Shown here: piece by piece, positions 1-8,280 of the stretch
Layout: the number at the start of each line of letters is the position of its first letter
How positions within the stretch are numbered: the first letter of the stretch is position 1
Source: STC-113 sp964618565
Lineage (GTDB): Bacteria; Patescibacteriota; Gracilibacteria; BD1-5; UBA2023
Reading direction: 5' to 3'
Length of the DNA stretch: 12,796 nucleotides
NCBI GenBank assembly: GCA_964618565.1
Contig: CAZUBA010000041.1
Coordinates: forward strand, 1-12,796
Notes under the pieces: generated by a model
What the model saw: the letters and a program-made list of their open reading frames with translations, nothing else
Database searches by the model: none
Told to the model about the DNA's origin: nothing
Position numbers and translations under genes: made by a program

Positions 1-13
1 TAAATCTGATGTT

Positions 14-44
14 ACTCAAATATATAAAACTGTATTATTTGAGT
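14..44. terminator. AT-rich hairpin near left edge
   Basis: Two 9-nt arms, ACTCAAATA at 14-22 and TATTTGAGT at 36-44, are exact reverse complements around a 13-nt loop. The stem is AT-rich and lies outside any gene seen here. It could end transcription of a gene left of the window or of the mazG operon arriving on the minus strand, but there is no clean T-run, so a chance or repeat-associated hairpin is equally possible. Confidence 0.25.
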
Positions 45-45
45 T

Positions 46-147
46 ACTTAATATATATACAAAGTAGTTATTCATTTATTCTCCAATAATTTGTAGATTC
101 CTGCCTCTACCCCAAGGGCACTTCCTATGGGCGCGCAGGAATGACAG
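46..147. repeat. 102-bp direct repeat, copy 1
   Basis: This block is repeated at 168-269 with a single mismatch (C at 105, T at 227), so 101 of 102 bases agree; a 20-bp spacer separates the copies. The right half holds a hairpin: ATTCCTGC pairs with GCAGGAAT, with CCCAAGG and CCTATGGG able to pair inside the loop. A shorter, more diverged version of this hairpin half lies at about 9049-9100, so it is a dispersed intergenic element. No ORF lies in it. Confidence 0.9.
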
Positions 148-167
148 TTATAATAGTCATTCATAAA

Positions 168-269
168 ACTTAATATATATACAAAGTAGTTATTCATTTA
201 TTCTCCAATAATTTGTAGATTCCTGCTTCTACCCCAAGGGCACTTCCTATGGGCGCGCAGGAATGACAG
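168..269. repeat. 102-bp direct repeat, copy 2
   Basis: Second copy of the element at 46-147, with the same ATTCCTGC/GCAGGAAT hairpin. It ends 3 bp beyond the stop codon of the mazG-like gene, which is transcribed toward it, so the hairpin could also act as a 3' end or transcript-stabilising structure for that gene. Together the two copies and their spacer fill most of positions 1-272, which otherwise contain nothing recognisable. Confidence 0.9.
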
Positions 270-272
270 ACT

Positions 273-659
273 CTATTTAATCCAAAGTCGTGATTCTTCG
301 TATCATTCAATTCTTTTTGCATTGTTCCATATGATCATTGCCTCTTCTTTGCTGACTTTTTTTCATTCAAGAAGAAAAGTTTTCCTTTTTATCATCTTAT
401 TGTAGATGCATTCGAATGCTGCTTCTTTATTTATCTTACCCTCATCTTCTAATTTATTTGTTAGGATGAGAAGATTCCAATATATATCTCAAATCTCTTT
501 TTCCAGTTCAGTGTAATCTTTTTTATCATACTCTTCTTTTGCTTCATTGATTTCTCAGATGACAAGATCAAAGCTTTCTTCAGACTTGACTCATTCATAA
601 TAGGGATCAAGTTTTCTATTAAGTTCTGTCAATTCAATGAGTTTATATAGAGCGGACAT
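273..659 (-). CDS. mazG: MazG-type nucleoside triphosphate pyrophosphohydrolase
   Basis: A 128-aa protein when TGA is read as glycine; five of its six glycines are TGA. The family hydrolyses (d)NTPs to NMP and pyrophosphate, clearing non-canonical nucleotides or adjusting pools. The sequence shows the all-alpha MazG metal-binding pattern: a first helix with E36-I-N-E39 and nearby E42/E43, then EKEIGD at 53-58 matching the E-x-x-x-D second helix, followed by DEGKI and a KMIKRKTF segment (88-95) resembling the K-hh-R-R-h-P-H-V-F stretch of single-domain MazG, and a final 'W-N-N-A-K' helix (111-115). Length fits a single MazG domain. The ATG at 659 was chosen because an in-frame TAA lies four codons upstream; no Shine-Dalgarno is visible. 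A 7-bp tandem repeat begins 20 bp upstream. It follows the ASCH gene by 86 bp. Exact substrate cannot be deduced. Confidence 0.8.
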
Positions 660-678
660 TGGGAAGAGTTAAAAATAT

Positions 679-734
679 AAAATAGAAAATAGAAAATAGA
701 AAATAGAAAATAGAAAATAGAAAATAGAAAATAG
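679..734. repeat. 7-bp tandem repeat (AAAATAG x 8)
   Basis: Eight perfect head-to-tail copies of AAAATAG (CTATTTT on the coding strand), with a degenerate ninth unit (AAAATAT) at 672-678. The array fills most of the gap between the ASCH stop codon and the mazG start, beginning about 20 bp upstream of the mazG ATG. It is where a mazG promoter would lie, and the unit length makes it prone to slipped-strand length changes. Confidence 0.95.
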
Positions 735-745
735 AATATGTGAGG

Positions 746-1072
746 CTATAAGAGTCTGAATTTAATCACTTTCAGTTCGGTTTTTGGATTTGCTGTAACA
801 TTATAATATCTGGAATAAGTTTCATACATTTCTGTCTCAGAGTTGAATTTTTCATGTCAATCCCAATCCTCAGGAGTCAGATTCTCAAATGTTGTCATAT
901 TTATCGAAACTATCCCAACTTTTGTGAATTCTTCCAAATCAGGACGACCCAAAAGTGAAATCATATCTCAAACCTTAAAGTCCTTGTCATCATTTATCCG
1001 CCATGTGGTGGTTTTTTCTCAGCTCATAATCAATTTCGGCAGAGGAGGGGAGAATTTCAATGTTTTCATCAT
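746..1072 (-). CDS. ASCH-domain (PUA-like) protein
   Basis: A 108-aa single-domain protein with TGA read as glycine (G18, G35 and G72 are TGA). The ASCH fold belongs to the PUA-like superfamily; members are proposed RNA-binding or RNA/nucleoside-processing proteins. The sequence matches the family pattern: LKFSPPL near the N-terminus, G18-E-K-T-T-T-W-R25 (the G-x-K-x-x-T-x-R signature), KVGD at 33-36 opening a beta-barrel, L66-T-P-E-D-W-D-G-H73, and a closing KVIKFRL strand (101-107). Its ATG follows directly after the TAA of the upstream exported-protein gene (TAA-ATG), so the two are presumably translated from one message; a second ATG one codon later is an alternative start. No Shine-Dalgarno is seen. 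The mazG-like gene follows by 86 bp, giving a plausible nucleotide or RNA-metabolism pair. Substrate unknown. Confidence 0.78.
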
Positions 1073-2053
1073 TTATTTTATTGTGATTGTTTTCATTATC
1101 ATCTCATTTCACTCCCTATCAAAGCTGTAATTGACATTTCAAATTCCAGTTGTCGATAACCATCACATTCTTCCTGTTGTGTATGATGTCCTCGGTATTA
1201 TAACTATATCATTATTTGAAGAATTTTTCACTGGTATGTCAGCAAGAAATTTCATTTCGGCTGTTGCTCAGGATTTAATGACTTTTTGAATATCATTGAA
1301 TTGATAGATACACATTGTGGGATTCGTATCTGATGATTCGCTGATATCAGGATTAGTATATTCGGTATTTCAGATAATAATTTTCGAATTTTGCAAACAT
1401 TTTCAATATGGATCTTTGGTTGAAATGAATAAGTACCTGTTGATGATTACATAATCATTTTTTTTGCTGACTGAAAGCTTTAAGTTAATAAGTTCACCGT
1501 TTTTTGTACCTCCAGAGATGTTATCGGTTTCTTTATAATCGCTTTTTGTTCATATCAATAGGTTGCTCTCTGTATATCCTGAAGGCTGCAAATCTTTATA
1601 ATATTCATTATTTTCAGATAGTTCCTTCCATTCATATTTATCAGTCGGATATTTCTTATTTTTAGTTCAAAATGATAATAATATCTTTGTACGGAATATG
1701 GTTTTTAAGAAATCTTTGTCAGATTTTGTCGGAATTATCTTCGAATTTTTAAGATAATATTCATTTATTTCATTATCAACGGTTTTATTTATGTTTTTTG
1801 TTCAATAAACAACAAAATTAGTATATATTTTCAGATTATCATCATCAACCCTATTATGAAAAGTGACTCTTAAGAATTCCTTTATCTTATTTTCTTTTAT
1901 CTTATCTTCAGTAGCTCAGGAATACTTTATCAGATAATTCTTATTTGTAAGGCTTTTCATTAAGATAAGCGCTTCTAGCCTTCAATTACGAGCCGTTGCG
2001 GCATTTGCCGAACCAAATATCAAGAACAAGATTATAACAATAATTTTTTTCAT
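1073..2053 (-). CDS. secreted protein of unknown function
   Basis: A 326-aa protein with TGA as glycine. The N-terminus is a textbook signal peptide: MKK, then a hydrophobic core (IIVIILFLIFG), then SANA-A with likely cleavage after residue 18, so the mature protein should be exported. I do not recognise a domain. The mature part is rich in Lys, Asn, Asp, Ser and Thr, with a few cysteines and short alternating hydrophobic stretches that suggest beta structure, and no second transmembrane segment. It begins 66 bp after the atpD stop codon; that gap holds a perfect 16-bp palindrome and a TATAAT. The ASCH gene starts at the base after its stop codon. The ATG at 2053 is the natural start because the signal peptide begins there. 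It occupies the position where atpC would normally follow atpD but has no similarity to an epsilon subunit, which is unsecreted and far shorter. Confidence 0.8.
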
Positions 2054-2058
2054 ACTAC

Positions 2059-2083
2059 ATTATTAATTAATAATTTAATTATA
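2059..2083 (-). promoter_or_regulatory. possible promoter with palindrome upstream of exported-protein gene
   Basis: On the minus strand TATAAT (2083-2078) lies 24 bp upstream of the ATG at 2053, followed by a perfect 16-bp palindrome, ATTATTAATTAATAAT, at 2059-2074. A good -35 box at the usual distance is not visible (ATATAA at best). The palindrome sits where a transcript would begin, so an operator is conceivable. In such AT-rich DNA both elements could arise by chance. Confidence 0.3.
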
Positions 2084-2119
2084 ATTGTATATTAGAAATT
2101 TTATATATCTGACAAAAAA

Positions 2120-3517
2120 TTAAGCACCAGTCTTCTCTTTTTCATAAGCCTCTATGACTTCTTCAATCTTACCTTTATACATGAAGAATTTTTCATTGAT
2201 ATGGTCAAATTCTCAAGCGGCGATTCTGTTGAATCATTTGATTGTATCCTCTAGTTTTACATAAGAACCTGGAGTTCCTGTAAACTGTTCTGCAACATAG
2301 AAAGGCTGAGAAAAGAATCTCTGGATTTTACGTGCGCGAGTAACTGCCAATTTATCTTCTTCCGATAATTCATCCATTCATAATATCGCGATGATATCTT
2401 GAAGTTCTTTATATCTTTGTAGGATTTTCTGTACATTTCTAGCAGTATTGTAATGTTCGTCTCAGACAACTTTTGGGATAAGTACGGTTGATGTTGAATC
2501 CAGAGGATCAACAGCAGGGTAGATACCTAGTTCGGCAATACCACGAGCCAGTACTACAGTTGAATCTAGATGGGCGAAAGTATTTGCAGGAGCAGGATCA
2601 GTCAGATCATCCGCTGGCACGTAAACTGCCTGAACTGAAGTGATTGAACCGTTTTTAGTCGAGGCTATTCTTTCTTGAAGCGTACCCATTTCTGTTGCTA
2701 GAGTAGGTTGGTATCATACTGCAGATGGGATACGTCATAGTAATGCTGAAATCTCAGATCATGCTTGTGTGAAACGGAATATATTGTCCACGAATAATAG
2801 AACATCTCTTTTTTCGACATCACGGAAGTATTCGGCCATTGTAAGCCCAGTTAACGCAACTCTGGCTCTTGGTCCTGGAGACTCGTTCATTTGTCCATAA
2901 ACCATGGCAGTCTTATCTATAACTCCTGATTCTTTCATTTCATGATATAGGTCATTTCATTCTCTCGTCCTTTCTCCGACTCATGCAACTACAGAATATC
3001 ATCCATGTTCACTTGCGATATTATGGATAAGTTCCTGCATGATTACAGTCTTACCGACTCAAGCTCATCCGAAAAGTCATACTTTTCAACCTTTTAGCAT
3101 TGGGCATATAAGGTCTACTACTTTGATTCAAGTTTCAAATACCTCTGTTTGTGTTGAAAGATCCTGAAAAGCAGGAGAAGCTCTATGTATCGGCCAAACC
3201 GCATCCGTTTTTGGAGCTTCTTTCTCGTCTATAGGATCACCTAGAACATTAAACATTCTTCCAAGAACATTCGGTCAAACTGGTATGCTTATGGCTTTGC
3301 CAGTTGCAACAACCTCAAGTCACCTCTTAAGTCATTCAACTGGATTCATTGCAATAGTACGAACTATGCTATCTCATAATTGCTGTTGAACTTCTAGAAT
3401 AAGTTTTTCTGGTGATCAGATAACTTCAAGCGCGTCATAAATGCTAGGCACTTGACCGTTCTTGAATTCTACGTCGATAACAACTCAGATTATTTTAATT
3501 ATTGTTCACTTATTCAT
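2120..3517 (-). CDS. atpD: F-type ATP synthase subunit beta
   Basis: A 465-aa catalytic subunit of the F1 sector, close to the usual family length. Features in order: N-terminal beta-barrel with G11-V-V-I-D-V; P-loop GGAGVGKT at 150-157; GERTREGNDL at 181-190; Walker B strand DVLLFVDN with D244; then IFRFTQAGSEISALLGR and P-S-A-V-G-Y-Q-P-T-L; the segment YVPADDLTDPAP; and the C-terminal DELSEEDK helix-turn-helix motif of beta subunits. Many glycines are TGA, including two in the P-loop (G151, G154) and those in VVGDEH and ILGMDEL, all conserved in the family; this is the strongest evidence for TGA = Gly. It ends with TAA. It lies 87 bp downstream of the RNase HI gene instead of directly after atpG, and no atpC follows. 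There is no Shine-Dalgarno before the ATG; the leader is AT-rich. Confidence 0.98.
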
Positions 3518-3604
3518 AAATATTTAGGTTAAAAAATTATTTTAAATATGACTTATTTCTCATCTATCCTGATGAATTCAATGTTTATAATTAATTTCTA
3601 ATTG

Positions 3605-4012
3605 CTAATTCATTCTATCCATCGCCACATTGCTTAATCTGTCGGCTTCTTTATTCTTGGCTCTTGGAATGTGGCTTATTATAAGTTTTCAATTCCATTT
3701 AAGCAGCATTTCTTGGATTCAAAGTTGTATTTCTTTCAATTCTGGATTTTTTGTTTTATATTCTCATTTCAGTTGTTTCACAATAAGTTCGGAGTCCATA
3801 TATAATTCTATCTCATCTGCTCATAACTCTATTGCTCTTTCTATTCAATTATGGGCTCACAGGTATTCCGCTTGATTATTCGTCTTTATTCAGAGCGATT
3901 TATATCTTTTTTCAACAGGATTTCAGTTTACATCTGTTATGTATACTCAGATTCAAGCTATTCATGGATTTCATCTTGCTCATCCATCAGTGTATACCTT
4001 TAAAGTCATCAT
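3605..4012 (-). CDS. rnhA: ribonuclease HI
   Basis: A 135-aa RNase H fold protein that would cleave the RNA strand of RNA:DNA hybrids (R-loops, Okazaki primers). The four acidic residues of the active site are in place: D9 in VYTDGGARGNPG, E49 in NNQAEY, D73 in MDSELIVKQL, and D124 in AKNKEADRLSN. The basic segment GEYKTKNPELKEI follows the third motif. Length and motif spacing fit the short bacterial/archaeal form without an added hybrid-binding domain. Glycines at several motif positions are TGA. The ATG at 4012 is adjacent to a second ATG at 4009, and both lie inside the end of the preceding 71-aa ORF (13 bp overlap), pointing to translational coupling. The gene sits between atpG and atpD, which is not its usual location. 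Confidence 0.9.
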
Positions 4013-4215
4013 ATGGCATGGATTGCATTAAGAGTAAGTTCACTCACTTTAGCTATAAGCACATGTAATTTGTTATCCGCTAATTCTTCTTCTCCAGCTT
4101 CTAGTACCTCATCTACTCATTTATCAGGATCTTTGTAATATCAGCTATTTACAGTTCATCTGTAGACTGTTCATTCCTCTTCAGGATATATTGTTCAAAA
4201 ATGAGCGTGCTTCAT
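4000..4215 (-). CDS. small protein of unknown function, overlaps rnhA
   Basis: A 71-aa ORF with TGA as glycine. I do not recognise the family. It has a charged, Tyr/Gly-rich N-terminal third (several G-T and G-Y-Y turns), an acidic centre (LEAGEEELAD, 38-47) and a C-terminal amphipathic helix (NKLHVLIAKVSELTLNAIHAI). There is no signal peptide or membrane segment. It starts 34 bp after the atpG stop and its last codons overlap the rnhA start by 13 bp. Translational coupling to rnhA, the absence of other open frames and TGA codons at plausible glycines support it being real; function is open. Confidence 0.6.
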
Positions 4216-4249
4216 ATTTATACTTATAATTTATAACTTCTAACTTAAT

Positions 4250-5149
4250 TTAGTCTTTCATACTTTCAACTCAGCTCACGATTTCTGAAATCTCCTTCGT
4301 TATCGACGCTTGTCGGGCTTTATTATAAGTAAGTGTCAGCTCAAATACTTTTTTACCGGCAGAATCTTTGGCATTTTTCATTGCCACCATTCTAGATGCG
4401 TGTTCTGAAGCTTTTGCTTCAAGAAGAATCTCATAAAACATCATGTCAAGTATCATCGGAATCACTTCATTTGCTATCGTTTCTTTATTCGGTTCTATTT
4501 TATATTCCTTTGCTTCTCATTTATCTTCAACTTTAACTCATACTATATCCTCGAGATATTCTATTATATCAGCCTTGTCTATCATCAAAAATTGCTTCGC
4601 AAGAGCCTTTTGAGTTATTGCTGAATAATAGTAACTATAGATCACAATTATCTTGTCATATTCTCAGCTCGCATATTTTGTTATCAAATTCTTGCTCACT
4701 AGCTTTGAATCTGATATTTCTATATTATCCTTTATGGCTTCACTGAAATCTTCAATCAGATTTCATCATGTTTTGACTACAAAATCCTGAGATTTCTTTC
4801 ATACAGTTATGAAATCAAATTGCTTATCCTTGTTTTCTTTGATATAAGAAGCAGCTTTTTTAAATACATTAACATTATATCCTCAGCATAATCATTTATT
4901 TGAAGAAATTATAACCATAAGCTCTTTTTTTGTCTTTTTCTTAGGTCATGCTAGATATACGGATTCTTTTAGACTATCTCAAACTTCTTTAAGGATTTTT
5001 ATCGCCTCAATAGCAAAGGGGCGGCTCGACAAAACAGAGTCTTGGGCTTTTTTCATTTTAACTGTTGAAATAAGCTCCATTGCCTTTGTAATCTTGGCAG
5101 TGTTTTTAACTGTTTTTATTCTTCATTTTATTTCTTTTCCAGATGCCAT
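4250..5149 (-). CDS. atpG: F-type ATP synthase subunit gamma
   Basis: A 299-aa subunit forming the central rotor shaft of F1. The N-terminal helix (KGRIKTVKNTAKITKAMELIS) and the C-terminal helix (SRMVAMKNAKDSAGKKV through YNKARQASITKEISEIVSG), which together make the coiled coil inside the alpha3beta3 ring, are both clearly present. The family signature appears as SNKGLCGGYN at 83-92, with TGA coding G86 and G89. Length is near the usual 285-300 aa. It is preceded by the HD-hydrolase gene (41-bp gap) instead of directly by atpA, and followed by the 71-aa ORF. The ATG at 5149 starts the conserved helix (M-A-S-G-K-E-I); the leader is AT-rich without a Shine-Dalgarno. Confidence 0.96.
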
Positions 5150-5190
5150 ATATAATTAATATGAAATAATGTTTATTGATTTAATCTTAA

Positions 5191-5862
5191 TTATTCTTCT
5201 CAATCTACTTCGGCTTCAAGCTTATTTAAGAAAATTTTATTGAATTCAAGCCTTTCTTTTGCTATGTCTCTTGCTTTCTCAGTATAAAGATAATCCAGTA
5301 TAAATTTGTCTTTTGTTTCATACATCAGATGAAAACTATGTTTTCTCTTGTCTTGTATCTTTCAGTTTAACTTTCCTCAAAGATTCTCATTTATATATTC
5401 TTCAGTAGCCATTTTCCCATATATGATTGCATTATTCTTTCATATCCAGGAAAATGCTCTCGCAATTCATATGGCACCGACTGATTCAAGCTTATCTGCA
5501 TCAAATACGATTTCTGCTTCTGATGATGCAGGCTTATTTCAAGTCCTATATCTGTGCGTAACGATGCAATCTTGAATATGCTTTATTCTTTTGTCATCGA
5601 AGCCAAATCATTTTAATATTGGTTCAGCCATTTTTGAGCTCTCTATTGCATGATCGGTATTTCATGACGGATCATTCATCTCTTTCATTCAGCCGATATC
5701 ATGAAGCAGACAAGCAATTTTAATCACCTCGATATCAACATTTTGATTTTTTGCTAATCTAAGTGCCATATTATAGACCCTCATAACATGCTCAAAATTA
5801 TGCGCTGGACAATCAGTAAGTTCTTTTTTGGCAATTTCTTTAATCTCTTCGATGATATCCAT
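5191..5862 (-). CDS. HD-domain metal-dependent phosphohydrolase
   Basis: A 223-aa cytoplasmic protein of the HD superfamily, closest in pattern to the YedJ/YpgQ-like small HD hydrolases, some of which hydrolyse nucleotides. The metal ligands are visible: H25 in HNFEHVMRV, the H54-D55 pair in ACLLHDIGG, and D121/D123 in VFDADKLESVGAIGIAR. A conserved-looking H-R-Y-R segment (103-106) lies between them. The C-terminal 50 residues are a charged helical extension. TGA codes several glycines, including one beside the HD pair. It sits between atpA (28-bp gap) and atpG (41-bp gap), so it is almost certainly co-transcribed with them. This is unusual, since atpA and atpG are normally adjacent. Substrate is not deducible; a nucleotide-related role would fit the neighbours but is inference. 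Confidence 0.85.
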
Positions 5863-5890
5863 GATTTGCAGTTAAAGAATTTTATAAATA

Positions 5891-7396
5891 CTAATATATA
5901 TTCACAACCTCCTTCACTAATTCTTTTAGCTTTTCAACACTATCATCACTTAATGCTTTTTCTTTCTGAATCGTTTCAAGCAGATTTTTATCTTTATCTA
6001 GGAAAGCATAAAGATCTTTTTCAAAACTTTTGATTTTAGATACCTCTATCTTATCAAGGTAACCATTGATTCCGGCATAAATCGCACAAACTTGCTTTTC
6101 GAATGTGATAGGGGAGTAGATATCTTGTTTCAGAAGCTCTACCATTCTCTTACCTCTTTCTAATTGTTGTCTTGTTTCTTCATCAAGGTCAGAAGCAAAT
6201 TGTGAAAATGCTTCAAGCTCACGATATTGAGCAAGGCTTAATTTAAGCGTTCAAGCAACTTTCTTCATTGCCTTTGTCTGGGCTGCTCATCATACGCGAG
6301 ATACAGATAATCAGACATTGATTGCTGGTTTTACTCATGCATTGAAAAGACTTGTTTCTAGGAATATCTGTCAATCAGTAATTGATATGACGTTAGTCGG
6401 CACATATGCAGAAACGTCTCAGGCTTGAGTTTCGATAATAGGTAGTGCAGTAATTGATCAAGCTCAAAGGGAATCATTCAATTTTGCAGATCTTTCGAGC
6501 AGTCTTGAGTGAAGATAAAAGACATCTCATGGATAAGCTTCTCTTCCTGGCGGACGCCTTAGAAGCAGTGACATTTCACGATATGCATTTGCATGTTTTG
6601 ATAAGTCATCATAGATGATAAGAACATGTTCTCATTTGAACATGAAAAATTCACCCATCGCAACTCCAGAAAATGGTGATAACCATTGCATGGCAGCTGG
6701 AGCAGATGATCAAGCAGAAACGATTATCGTATAATCCATTGCTCACGCTTTCTTCAGTTCTTCTGATATTGCAACCACTTTAGAATCTTTTTGTCAGATA
6801 GAAACGTAGATGCATTTAACACCTTTTCATTTTTGATTCAAGATCGTATCAATTGCTATTTGTGTCTTACCGGTTTGTCTGTCTCAGATGATAAGTTCTC
6901 TTTGTCCTCTACCGATAGGTACAAGTGCATCAAGTGCCTTGATACCGGTTTCAAGCGGCTCATGAACTGATTTACGGCTCATTACTCAAGTTGCAACCCT
7001 TTCTGTAGGATAATATTCTGTTGCTTTGATTTCCCCTAATCAATCGATCGGATTGCCGAGAGCATCTACAACACGTCCAAGCAGTCATTCTCAGACTGGA
7101 ACTTCAAGCACTTTACCTGTTTTTTTAGCAATCATTCATTCTTTGATTGTCGAAAATCAAGATAGGATTACTATTCAAACAAAGCTTTCTTCAAGATTCA
7201 AGGCGACTCACATTGCTCAGGACTCGAATTCTACCAGTTCATTATATGAAATATCACGAAGTCATACGACTTTTGCAATTCAGTCTCAAAGATAGATAAC
7301 CTCTCAAAGATTGACTCTCTCAGGATTTATGTCTTTAGAATCGAGACGTGTCTCGATATCTTTTATTATTCCATCTAAAATGTTTGTATTAGCCAT
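5891..7396 (-). CDS. atpA: F-type ATP synthase subunit alpha
   Basis: A 501-aa nucleotide-binding, non-catalytic subunit of the F1 hexamer, of usual length. Visible motifs: the N-terminal barrel with G31-E-V-I-Y-L-G-D-G-I; EGLLGRVVDALGNPIDG (about 103-119); P-loop GDRQTGKT at 171-178, with its first glycine encoded by TGA; LIIYDDLSKHANAYREMSLLLRRPPGREAYPGD (about 259-291); and the S-V-S-R-V-G-G segment with R367, equivalent to the arginine that alpha contributes to catalysis at the interface. The C-terminal helical domain from about 380 onwards is complete. It ends with TAG. It follows a short atpH after a 105-bp gap with a perfect hairpin repeat and precedes an HD-hydrolase gene by 28 bp. 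No Shine-Dalgarno is seen before the ATG. Confidence 0.98.
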
Positions 7397-7428
7397 GGGT
7401 AGATGTAAATGGTTAAAAATTATTCTTG

Positions 7429-7457
7429 GTAGAGACAAGGCAATGCCTTGTCTCTAC
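7429..7457. repeat. perfect GTAGAGAC inverted repeat
   Basis: Two 14-nt arms, GTAGAGACAAGGCA and TGCCTTGTCTCTAC, flank a single central A. It lies between atpH and atpA. A degenerate copy lies at about 8891-8918 between atpE and atpF, so it is a dispersed element. In RNA it would form a very strong hairpin, which might stabilise or attenuate the polycistronic message; no clear T-tail follows on the minus strand. Confidence 0.9.
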
Positions 7458-7501
7458 ATATTTTATTTTGTTTGTCGGGCGTGTAAGAATGACATGAATG
7501 C

Positions 7502-7849
7502 CTATATCTTCCCCAATTTATTCCTCACACTTTCAAAAGACAGGTCTACCATATCGTCTCAGAAAAACAATCGCATTCATCAAGCTAGAATCTCATTTTC
7601 TTTCCAAGTGATATCTTGAGAATTTATTTCAATTCAAAAGAAATCTTTAAAAATATTCTGAGCCTCTGTTTGCACTTCTTCTTTATTAAGAGAAGGGAAG
7701 TATTCAACTAATATCTTCTGAGTTCCTGTTAATTCGTAATGAAGGATTTCAGATGATTTCTTGCCTATGTTTTTTCTTAAACTCCTGAATTTCTTCAGGA
7801 TTTTTGATAATTCAAGGAGTTCTGCCTTAGAATATTTTTCTAGATTCAT
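7502..7849 (-). CDS. atpH: F-type ATP synthase subunit delta, short form
   Basis: A 115-aa protein with TGA as glycine. The C-terminal segment, I87-L-A-G-G-M-R-L-F-F-G-D-D-M-V-D-L-S through N-K-L-G-K-I (87-115), matches the conserved end of delta/OSCP subunits (I-x-G-G-hhh-h-G-D-hh-D-x-S-hxxxL). G90, G91 and G97 are among the TGA-coded residues. The position between the b-subunit gene and atpA is also the standard place for delta, the peripheral-stalk component linking b to the top of alpha. The family usually has about 170-185 aa with an N-terminal six-helix bundle that contacts alpha; here the N-terminal part is only about 70 residues, lysine-rich and helical, so the bundle is reduced or highly diverged. 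Alternative: a truncated or decaying delta gene, though the frame is intact. Confidence 0.75.
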
Positions 7850-7878
7850 AAGTGGTTGTTATTATTTCTTTTTAGTTC

Positions 7879-7996
7879 ATTCTGGACTTTTGCCTAAGGC
7901 GTACTTTTCAATAATCCAGAATCTGTTAAATGTTTTTAATCCTAATTTATTTAACAAGTTATTTTATTCTTATAGATTCCAGTTCAAGCCTGGAAT
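7879..7996. repeat. two hairpin elements between ORF81 and atpH
   Basis: One stem pairs ATTCTGGA (7879-7886) with TCCAGAAT (7915-7922) and has GCCTAAGGC in its loop. A second pairs ATTCCAG (7976-7982) with CTGGAAT (7990-7996) and is followed by GACA, giving the GATTCCAG...TGGAATGACA look of the element family seen elsewhere in the window. Both lie in the 161-bp gap between the 81-aa ORF and atpH, which has no other content I can recognise. Confidence 0.6.
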
Positions 7997-8010
7997 GACA
8001 TTAGACATTA

Positions 8011-8256
8011 TTATAAACTTTCTAAATTTTCTTGAGATCAACCAAGCATTTCCGGTTCAATTCCTAGCTTCGTAACCCATCCTCATCATCAATCGGGGCT
8101 GAAATGAGATTTATCGCTTATTGTCATTCTTATGAGATTTCTTACGGCTTCAGCTCTCTCAGACATTGCACATTCGAGAATTGCATTCAGGTCTCAATTG
8201 AATTCCCTATGATCTCTTCAGGTAATTTCTTCAAATATTCTTCAATTCAGTGCCAT
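8011..8256 (-). CDS. small protein of unknown function between atpF and atpH
   Basis: An 81-aa ORF when TGA is glycine. I do not recognise it. It has a mixed-charge N-terminal half predicted to be helical (residues about 7-47, including ILECAMSERAEAVRNLIRM), then a run of four glycines at 56-59 (three TGA and one GGA) followed by W60, and a Glu/Leu-containing tail. There is no signal peptide or membrane segment. It lies on the ATP synthase strand in the place where the N-terminal domain of delta would be expected, just upstream of a short atpH, but I see no delta-like sequence. Repeat elements flank it on both sides. It may be a real small gene; confidence is moderate because only frame length and context support it. 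Confidence 0.5.
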
Positions 8257-8280
8257 AATAGTTAAATTATATCTTGTTTG

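Noticed and set aside
46..269. CRISPR array at the left edge
   Set aside because: There are only two copies of a 102-bp unit with one 20-bp spacer; unit length and content fit a duplicated intergenic element, not CRISPR repeats.
679..734. Coding function for the 7-bp tandem repeat
   Set aside because: CTATTTT repeats contain in-frame TAG or TAA on one strand or the other and lie between two genes; no ORF spans them.
2257..2511. Minus-strand 84-codon ORF overlapping the atpD region in another frame
   Set aside because: The frame used by atpD is continuous through here once TGA is glycine and matches beta subunits, so this second frame is coincidental.
2120..3517. Possibility that atpD, atpA and others are pseudogenes broken by stops
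   Set aside because: All apparent internal stops are TGA only, never TAA or TAG, and they coincide with conserved glycines, so recoding explains them and decay does not.
7429..7457. Intrinsic terminator between atpH and atpA
   Set aside because: The hairpin is strong but no uninterrupted T-run follows on the minus strand and a copy occurs elsewhere, so a repeat element is the better call.
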